A DNA stretch of 38,106 nucleotides from Saprospiraceae bacterium (GTDB taxonomy: Bacteria; Bacteroidota; Bacteroidia; Chitinophagales; Saprospiraceae). The position numbers and the translations under genes are program-made. Shown here piece by piece: positions 32,856 to 38,106 of the stretch (positions are counted from its first letter, which is position 1; every line of letters begins with the position of its first letter). The notes under the pieces are model-generated. The model made no database searches. It saw only the letters and a program-made list of their open reading frames with translations, and had not been told where the DNA came from. The stretch lies in contig JALVCY010000203.1 of the NCBI GenBank assembly GCA_027009605.1, positions 1 through 38,106 of the forward strand. The letters are read 5' to 3'.

Positions 32856-33347
32856 ATGAGACACGGAAAGAAATTTAACAAGCTAAGTAGAAAGAAAGGA
32901 CACAGAAAAGCACTGTTGCGTAACCTTTCTATTGCTTTGATTACCCACAAAAGAATCAAGACTACTTTGCCTAAAGCAAAAGCTTTAAGAAGACATTTGG
33001 AGCCTATTATTACAAAGGCGAAGGATAATACTACTCACTCTCGTAGAGTCGTGTACTCTTATATTCAGGATAATACCGCAATCAAAGAGCTTTTTGGGCC
33101 GATTGCTGCAAAAATAGGAGACAGACCCGGGGGGTATTTGAGAATTATCCGCATGGGCTTTAGATTGGGCGATGCTGCTGAAATGGCTTTGATTGAGTTT
33201 GTTGACTTTAATGAAGTTATGTTGGCTGCTAAAGGGGCAGCCGGTGCGACGAAGCGGAAGAGAACTCGACGCGGAAGAAAAAAATCTTCTGATACCACAA
33301 CGACGTCTCCTGAAGCATCAAATGATGCGCCAACTACAGAAGAATAA
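32856..33347 (+). CDS. rplQ: Ribosomal protein L17, C-terminally extended
   Basis: 163 residues; the basic bacterial L17 is about 115-130. Core: MRHGKKFNKLSRKKGHRKAL, LLRNLSIALITHKRIKTTLP, and GGYLRIIRMGFRLGDAAEMA. Beyond about residue 125 comes a low-complexity tail, first basic (KRKRTRRGRKK), then Thr/Ser/Pro and acidic (DTTTTSPEASNDAPTTEE). Extended L17 is common in Bacteroidota (family knowledge). Last gene of the ribosomal block. Confidence 0.96.
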   Translation: MRHGKKFNKLSRKKGHRKALLRNLSIALITHKRIKTTLPKAKALRRHLEPIITKAKDNTTHSRRVVYSYIQDNTAIKELFGPIAAKIGDRPGGYLRIIRMGFRLGDAAEMALIEFVDFNEVMLAAKGAAGATKRKRTRRGRKKSSDTTTTSPEASNDAPTTEE

Positions 33348-33370
33348 GCATTTTAAGTTTAGAATACCTG

Positions 33371-33406
33371 AAAAGCGATTTTGCCAGAAGCAAAATCGCT
33401 TTTTTT
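33371..33406 (+). terminator. Intrinsic terminator of the ribosomal superoperon
   Basis: A perfect 14-bp stem pairs 33371-33384 (aaaagcgattttgc) with 33390-33403 around cagaa, with the T-run reaching 33406. It ends the long run that starts at rpsL, 24 bp past the rplQ stop. Confidence 0.95.
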
Positions 33407-33440
33407 ATTTAATATCATTACTTTTATTAGTGAATAGGTG

Positions 33441-33448
33441 TATATTTG
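33441..33448 (+). promoter_or_regulatory. Candidate promoter -7 box for eno
   Basis: TATATTTG is an exact TAnnTTTG match 35 bp after the ribosomal terminator and 57 bp before the eno ATG. The leader would contain a small hairpin (acgca 33464-33468 with tgcgt 33476-33480). No -33 TTG at normal spacing. Confidence 0.6.
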
Positions 33449-33504
33449 CCATCAGGTAAGTGGACGCATTTTTTTTGCGTTTTGAGCCAAAGAAAACCTA
33501 ATAT

Positions 33505-34785
33505 ATGAGTTACATTCTTGATTTATATGCTCGTGAAATCCTTGATTCAAGGGGCAATCCTACAGTTGAAGTTGAAGTCCTAACTGAAAGCGGTGTCGTT
33601 GGACGTGCAGCCGTACCGTCCGGCGCATCTACCGGTATCCATGAAGCCTTAGAAATGCGAGACGGAGATAAGAGCCGTTTCCTTGGAAAAGGAGTACTGA
33701 ATGCTTGCGCAAATGTGAACGAAATCATCGCCAATGAAATTATTGGATTTGATGTAACCGAACAACGTGAGCTAGATCAGTTCTTGTTGGACTTGGATGG
33801 TACCGTCAATAAAGAAAAATTAGGAGCCAACGCTATTTTAGGGGTTTCTCTAGCCGTGGCTCGTGCAGCTGCTAAGACAACCGGACAGTCCCTGTATCGC
33901 TATCTAGGTGGAGCCAATGCAAATGTACTGCCTGTACCCATGATGAATATCCTTAATGGAGGCTCTCATGCAGACAATAGTATTGATTTTCAAGAATTTA
34001 TGGTGATGCCTGTAGGCGCTGAATCCTTTTCTCATGGTTTGCGGATGGGGGTAGAAGTATTTCACACCCTAAAGACCGTCCTAAAAAAGAAAGGCTATTC
34101 TACAAACGTAGGTGATGAAGGCGGATTTGCTCCTGAAATCAAATCCAATGAAGAAGCCATAGAAACGGTGATAAAAGCCATAGAAAAGGCAGGATATAGA
34201 CCCGGTGAAGATATTCAAATAGCTTTGGATCCGGCGGCATCTGAATATTTTTTGACAGACGAAAATGTGTATTATCTTAAGAAATCTTCCAAAAAGAAAT
34301 TGTCTCCGGCAGAAATGGTAGATTATTGGGCAAAATGGGTCGATAAATATCCAATCTGCTCCATTGAAGATGGTTTGGCGGAAGACGATTGGAAAGGGTG
34401 GAAATTGATGACGCGCAAGTTGGGTAAGAAAATTCAACTGGTGGGTGATGATTTATTTGTGACCAATACCACGCGTTTGCAAAAAGGAATTAAGCAAAAA
34501 GTGGCCAATTCCATATTGATTAAGGTCAATCAGATTGGCACCCTTTCGGAAACTTTTGATGCCGTCAATATGGCTTCTAGGAATAACTATACCAGTGTCA
34601 TTAGTCATCGCTCCGGAGAGACAGAAGATACTTTTATTGCAGACTTGGCTGTCGGCTTAAATACGGGGCAAATAAAAACAGGCTCCGCTTCTCGTTCTGA
34701 CAGAATAGCTAAGTATAACCAATTGCTTCGGATAGAAGATGAATTAGGAGATGCTGCGGTCTATTTGGGCAAGGACTTATTCTAA
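33505..34785 (+). CDS. eno: Enolase
   Basis: 426 residues. It converts 2-phosphoglycerate to phosphoenolpyruvate. Visible are YAREILDSRGNPTVEVEV, SGASTGIHEALEMRDGD, the metal and acid region NVGDEGGFAPEI with the catalytic Glu of the family, SIEDGLAEDDW, GDDLFVTN, the catalytic Lys in SILIKVNQIGTLSETFDA and SHRSGETEDTFIADLAV. Full length and normal. It forms the head of a small operon with the FtsB-like gene and sucD. Confidence 0.97.
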   Translation: MSYILDLYAREILDSRGNPTVEVEVLTESGVVGRAAVPSGASTGIHEALEMRDGDKSRFLGKGVLNACANVNEIIANEIIGFDVTEQRELDQFLLDLDGTVNKEKLGANAILGVSLAVARAAAKTTGQSLYRYLGGANANVLPVPMMNILNGGSHADNSIDFQEFMVMPVGAESFSHGLRMGVEVFHTLKTVLKKKGYSTNVGDEGGFAPEIKSNEEAIETVIKAIEKAGYRPGEDIQIALDPAASEYFLTDENVYYLKKSSKKKLSPAEMVDYWAKWVDKYPICSIEDGLAEDDWKGWKLMTRKLGKKIQLVGDDLFVTNTTRLQKGIKQKVANSILIKVNQIGTLSETFDAVNMASRNNYTSVISHRSGETEDTFIADLAVGLNTGQIKTGSASRSDRIAKYNQLLRIEDELGDAAVYLGKDLF

Positions 34786-34795
34786 AAAAAAAATT

Positions 34796-35113
34796 ATGGC
34801 CTCTAAAAAAATCCTTAATCCGTTTGAACCTATCTTGAAAAAGCTGCCCGCTCCTTTTCGGAATAGGTCTTTTCTCGTCCTAGCAGCTTTTTTCTTTATT
34901 ATGGTTTTTGTGGACAGGCATAATGTCATTACTCAGTATAGATTACAAAAAGCGGTGGATCACTTAAAGAGTGATAAAGTCTTTTACGAGAAAAAAATCA
35001 AAGAAACCAAGCAGGAAAGATTAGATTTTGAAAAAAATCAAGAGAAATATGCTAGAGAAAAGTATTTTGTGAAAAAGCCCAAAGAAGAGGTCTTTGTCAT
35101 CGAAGAATACTAA
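34796..35113 (+). CDS. Septum-formation initiator family protein (FtsB/DivIC-like)
   Basis: 105 residues from ATG 34796; an earlier in-frame ATG at 34751 lies within eno and is rejected. There is a short basic cytoplasmic N-terminus, one membrane helix (about 24-41, SFLVLAAFFFIMVFVDRHNV), then a charged coiled coil (LQKAVDHLKSDKVFYEKKIK onwards) and the tail EEVFVIEEY. That is the architecture of FtsB/DivIC, which link FtsL and FtsQ in the divisome. An FtsB-like gene next to eno occurs in several phyla, which supports the call. Ten bases separate it from eno. Confidence 0.85.
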   Translation: MASKKILNPFEPILKKLPAPFRNRSFLVLAAFFFIMVFVDRHNVITQYRLQKAVDHLKSDKVFYEKKIKETKQERLDFEKNQEKYAREKYFVKKPKEEVFVIEEY

Positions 35114-35147
35114 TCCCTAATTCATCAACCTAACCAAAATAAAGAGA

Positions 35148-36017
35148 ATGTCAGTTTTAGTCAATAAGGACTCTAAAGTTATAGTCCAAGGAATTACCGG
35201 AAAAGAAGGTACTTTTCATGCTACTCAAATGATTGAATATGGGACTAACGTTGTTGGGGGTGTTACACCCGGCAAAGGAGGTCAAGTCCATTTGGATCGT
35301 CCGGTTTTTAATACTGTGGAAGATGCAGTAAAGAAGGTAGGTGCTGATGTGTCTATCATATTTGTTCCGCCTAGATTTGCAGCAGAAGCCATTATGGAAG
35401 CTGCGAATGCAGGCATTAAAGTAGTGGTTTGCATTACAGAAGGGATTCCGGTTCAAGATATGGTCAAGGCCAAAGAATACATTCGAGGAATGGATGTCAC
35501 CCTAATTGGCCCTAATTGCCCGGGGCTTATCACACCCGGAGAAGCTAAAGTGGGTATTATGCCCGGCTTTATTCACCGGAAAGGTAGGGTTGGGATTGTT
35601 TCGCGCTCAGGTACTTTGACCTATGAAGCGGTTGACCAAGTGACCAAAGCAGGTATGGGACAGTCCACTTGTATCGGTATCGGAGGAGACCCGGTATTGG
35701 GATTTACAACAAAAATGGCCGTAGAACAATTGATGAATGATCCGGAAACCGATGGTATTATCATGATAGGTGAGATTGGTGGTGGCATGGAGGCCGAAGC
35801 GGCTCGCTATGTTCGGGATTTTGGTACCAAGCCGGTTGTTGGGTTTATTGCCGGACAAACCGCTCCGAAAGGACGTAAGATGGGACATGCCGGAGCTATT
35901 GTTGGTGGAAAAGATGATACGGCTGCCGCAAAAATGAAGATTCTAACTGAGTGTGGAGTCCATGTCGTTCAATCTCCGGCTGATATTGGAGCTAAGATGG
36001 CTGAACTATTGTCTTAG
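35148..36017 (+). CDS. sucD: Succinyl-CoA synthetase alpha subunit
   Basis: 289 residues, normal length. It catalyses the substrate-level phosphorylation step of the TCA cycle with the beta subunit. Features: the CoA-binding Rossmann start VIVQGITGKEGTFHATQMIE, GGVTPGKGG, IGPNCPGLITPGE, GIVSRSGTLTYEA and the phosphorylated His within KMGHAGAIV. The sucC partner is not in the window, so the subunits are encoded apart. Nucleotide specificity is set by beta and cannot be judged. Confidence 0.96.
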   Translation: MSVLVNKDSKVIVQGITGKEGTFHATQMIEYGTNVVGGVTPGKGGQVHLDRPVFNTVEDAVKKVGADVSIIFVPPRFAAEAIMEAANAGIKVVVCITEGIPVQDMVKAKEYIRGMDVTLIGPNCPGLITPGEAKVGIMPGFIHRKGRVGIVSRSGTLTYEAVDQVTKAGMGQSTCIGIGGDPVLGFTTKMAVEQLMNDPETDGIIMIGEIGGGMEAEAARYVRDFGTKPVVGFIAGQTAPKGRKMGHAGAIVGGKDDTAAAKMKILTECGVHVVQSPADIGAKMAELLS

Positions 36018-36038
36018 GATTAACTTAAATATGAATGG

Positions 36039-36094
36039 GGCGATTTTAATCGCCAATTAGGCAAAGAGCAAACCGATTACCGGTTTGCTCTTTG
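36039..36094. terminator. Two hairpins between convergent sucD and the tail-anchored gene
   Basis: A strong 14-bp perfect stem pairs 36062-36075 (caaagagcaaaccg) with 36081-36094 around attac. Just upstream, ggcgatt (36039-36045) pairs with aatcgcc (36048-36054), with inner pairs opening to form a loop. Neither has a proper T-run, but the location between converging genes argues for bidirectional 3'-end formation. Confidence 0.6.
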
Positions 36095-36130
36095 TGCAAT
36101 GGATGGGGAATTATTTGATTCCTTAGCTTA

Positions 36131-36700
36131 TCACCAAAAAATAGAAAGAAGTAATATGCCGACCACGAGGATAAAGAAAAAGACCATAAAAGTGTATAAC
36201 CAATTATTCCTGTAAAGGTCATACATCTTATCCATTAAGTCCAGCCAATCTAGTTTGGCGTTACCTTTTTCTGCGGCGAGAACGAGGTATTTCTTTTTAT
36301 TGATTCTTTTTTGATTGCCGTGTTTTTTGAGGATAAAGAAATCTTTATTTAGAAAGGCTAAGTCATACAATTCTGCCTTTTGTTTTTTTCCGCCACTTTC
36401 CAGAATCAAAGACGATTTTTCGATAACTTCCCAGCCACCGGTACCGATATTTCCATCAATAGAGAGTAGGAGAGAGCCGTCATCATCATTTTGGAAGATA
36501 TAAAGGACGGCTTCGTGGAAATCTTCATCGTCTCTAAATTCCTTCCAACGTTTGTTGACAAAAAGTTTTTGGTTGGAGAGCTCTTCTGAGTAGGGCTTTA
36601 TTTGTGGGAGGATAAAATCCAGATAGGCGTCCATATTGTCAAAAACAGGGAGATCGTTTTTGAAGAGTGAACCAAAAATGCTGTCTATGCTGACTTTCAC
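36131..36700 (-). CDS. Unrecognised protein with C-terminal membrane anchor
   Basis: 189 residues from GTG 36700 (MKVSIDSIFGSLFKNDLPVF). A soluble N-terminal domain of about 160 residues mixes helices and strands (DFHEAVLYIFQNDDDGSLLL, SIDGNIGTGGWEVIEKSSLI) and is followed by a basic patch (HGNQKRINKKKYLVLA) and one membrane helix at the very C-terminus (WLYTFMVFFFILVVGILLLS). No signal peptide, so the soluble domain likely faces the cytoplasm. No catalytic motif recognised. ATG at codon 24 (36631) is an alternative start. It follows the histidine kinase gene by 64 bp but has its own promoter. Confidence 0.75.
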   Translation of the reverse strand: MKVSIDSIFGSLFKNDLPVFDNMDAYLDFILPQIKPYSEELSNQKLFVNKRWKEFRDDEDFHEAVLYIFQNDDDGSLLLSIDGNIGTGGWEVIEKSSLILESGGKKQKAELYDLAFLNKDFFILKKHGNQKRINKKKYLVLAAEKGNAKLDWLDLMDKMYDLYRNNWLYTFMVFFFILVVGILLLSIFW

Positions 36701-36708
36701 TTTTTATG

Positions 36709-36739
36709 CAAAAGTAGGATATAAATGGCTTTCTACCAA
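36709..36739 (-). promoter_or_regulatory. Promoter with both boxes, giving a near-leaderless transcript
   Basis: On the minus strand TTG (36739-36737) is followed after 20 bp by TACTTTTG (36716-36709), the best complete match in the window to the Bacteroidota -33/-7 pattern. The first transcribed base would fall about 36702-36705, only a few bases before the GTG at 36700. Confidence 0.65.
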
Positions 36740-36764
36740 GAAATTAGGGCTATTTTTGCGCAAG

Positions 36765-38106
36765 CTATGCAGGCGTCGGCTCCAAATTACTTTTAATCCG
36801 GGAGGGTTTTAGCCGAACGGTAAATGTCGTGCCTTCCCCCCGCTCGGTGACAAAATCAATCATCCCTTGATGATTTTCTACGATGCTTTTGCAAATATGA
36901 AGCCCTAGACCGGTACCGGAGTTTTTAGTGGTAAAGTTTGGCGTAAATACCTTATTGGTCATGTGCTCAGGAATTCCCGACCCGTTGTCCGAAACTCTGA
37001 CAACAGCAAATTTGTCTTCAATAGAAAGAGAGATTAAAATAGTGCCATACCTGTCTTGCGGAATGGCTTGAATCGCATTTTTGACAAGATTACCAAAAAT
37101 TCTTTCAATCTGGCCTTTGTTACCATATACATAAACGGTCTCATCTGTGAGCTTTAGCAGCACATCCATGTTATTTTCATTTTCATGAAGGAGCACGATG
37201 TCTTTAAGAATTTTATTTAGGGAAACCTGCTCTCTAGAACCTTCAGCGACATTGGCTACATCTTGGAAGTTGGCGACTTTGCGCAGCAAGGAGTTAATTT
37301 GGGTTAAAATAATATTTGTTACCCGGTCTGTGCGTTCTTCAATTTGATCCATGTCCATTTTTCGGTCATGGATACTTCGTTGGAAGTGCTGGATATGCAG
37401 TTGAATAGGAGTCAGTGGGTTTTTGATATCATGAGCGACTTGCTTGGCCATATCTCTCCAAGCACTTTCTTTTTCCATCTTAATCATGAGTTGATGGTGG
37501 TTTTCTTTTTCACGCAAACTTTCGTTGTAAACTTCAACAAAGTCCTTGAATTCATCGTCATCGTCCCAGACAATGGGCTCCGTTGTGTTGAGACGGATGG
37601 CATTACTCAAGCGGCGAATGGGCTTGGCTAGTAGTCTGGAACCGGCCACAATAAGGGTTAGGGCAATGATAAACAAAGCAATATAAGCAATCAAAAGGCG
37701 ACTCACAAAATCGTTAAGATCATTCAGCCTGGCTTGTTTTTTTGTGTAATAGGGAATTCCTAAATAGCCAATTAAATCACCGGCATGTTTGATTGGGAAA
37801 TAGGAAGACTTAAAGTGTACATTACCAATCTGTTCTTTGTTGATTTGTTGAGCAGAGATTCGTTTGGATAGATAATTGTAGGCGTAGGCGTCCATCTCCG
37901 GGGGGACTACTCCTTTGAGAAAAATCTCACTTTTAGAAGAAAAAATCAACTTACCATCTAGGTCGTAAAAGTTAATCGCATCCATTTTGTGAATAATAGA
38001 TAATGGCTCAATTTGGGCTTCTACTTTTTCTTGAAGCTTTTTAATGGGAGTCGTGTTGGGTAAGTCCAAAAGTGAGTAGTTTAATGCCGTGTGAATGGCT
38101 CTACTT
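36765..38106 (-). CDS. NtrY-like sensor histidine kinase, N-terminus beyond the window
   Basis: The frame is open to the right edge, so 447 codons are visible and the start is missing; a TTG at 38069 is not the true start. Counting from the first whole codon (38105): an extracytoplasmic sensor part with FYDLDGKLIFSS up to about 134, a membrane helix about 135-155, a HAMP-like segment (AKPIRRLSNAIRL), the H-box MAKQVAHDIKNPLTPIQL with the phosphorylated His at about 225, then N-box NLVKNAIQAIP, G1 DNGSGIP, F-box VFTPNFTTK and G2 GTGLGLHICKSI. The H-box style places it with NtrY-type kinases. Its signal and partner regulator are not in view. Confidence 0.93.
   Translation of the reverse strand, partial: SRAIHTALNYSLLDLPNTTPIKKLQEKVEAQIEPLSIIHKMDAINFYDLDGKLIFSSKSEIFLKGVVPPEMDAYAYNYLSKRISAQQINKEQIGNVHFKSSYFPIKHAGDLIGYLGIPYYTKKQARLNDLNDFVSRLLIAYIALFIIALTLIVAGSRLLAKPIRRLSNAIRLNTTEPIVWDDDDEFKDFVEVYNESLREKENHHQLMIKMEKESAWRDMAKQVAHDIKNPLTPIQLHIQHFQRSIHDRKMDMDQIEERTDRVTNIILTQINSLLRKVANFQDVANVAEGSREQVSLNKILKDIVLLHENENNMDVLLKLTDETVYVYGNKGQIERIFGNLVKNAIQAIPQDRYGTILISLSIEDKFAVVRVSDNGSGIPEHMTNKVFTPNFTTKNSGTGLGLHICKSIVENHQGMIDFVTERGEGTTFTVRLKPSRIKSNLEPTPA

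Overview
The window looks like a chromosome segment of a gliding-type Bacteroidota, possibly Saprospiria or Chitinophagia (class inferred from protein style only). The case rests on a porP/sprF-gldK-gldL-gldM-gldN type 9 secretion cluster, -7 promoter boxes of the Bacteroidota form TAnnTTTG, almost no Shine-Dalgarno sequences ahead of genes, and str, S10, spc and alpha ribosomal operons joined in one run without tuf or adk.

Left part (1-5171, minus strand). Transcription runs leftward from a promoter near 5190: tdk (thymidine kinase), coaX (type III pantothenate kinase), an outer-membrane beta-barrel protein and an exported repeat-helical protein, ending at a strong terminator at 865-900. Further left is the truncated start of a second gene clearly paralogous to the exported protein. 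The 565 bp between the two paralogs is the only repeat-rich accessory stretch: a perfect 32-bp palindrome, two copies of a second inverted repeat, an 8-bp tandem repeat, and what looks like a degenerate copy of the gene's 3' end.

Middle left (5436-9041, plus strand): a Pro-rich conserved protein, pfkA, a rhomboid protease with a TTG start, a small unknown protein, and a PhnP-like metallohydrolase that overlaps it.

T9SS block (9176-14844): a PorP/SprF-like protein, then GldK (outer-membrane lipoprotein ring), GldL and GldM (inner-membrane proton-driven motor) and GldN (periplasmic ring partner of GldK). A strong terminator follows gldN.

Ribosomal superoperon (15083-33406): rpsL, rpsG, fusA, rpsJ, rplC, rplD, rplW, rplB, rpsS, rplV, rpsC, rplP, rpmC, rpsQ, rplN, rplX, rplE, rpsN, rpsH, rplF, rplR, rpsE, rpmD, rplO, secY, map, infA, rpmJ, rpsM, rpsK, rpsD, rpoA, rplQ. 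Candidate internal promoters lie before rplP and infA. L36, S4 and S14 are all cysteine-ligand-free (zinc-independent) forms.

Right part (33441-38106): eno, an FtsB/DivIC-like protein and sucD on the plus strand; then, convergent on the minus strand, an unrecognised tail-anchored protein with a possibly leaderless GTG start and an NtrY-like histidine kinase cut by the right edge.

Most of the window is housekeeping. I found no convincing undescribed multi-gene system. The best leads are the repeat-laden junction between the paralogs, the tail-anchored protein with its tight promoter, and the internal promoter architecture of the gld and ribosomal blocks.
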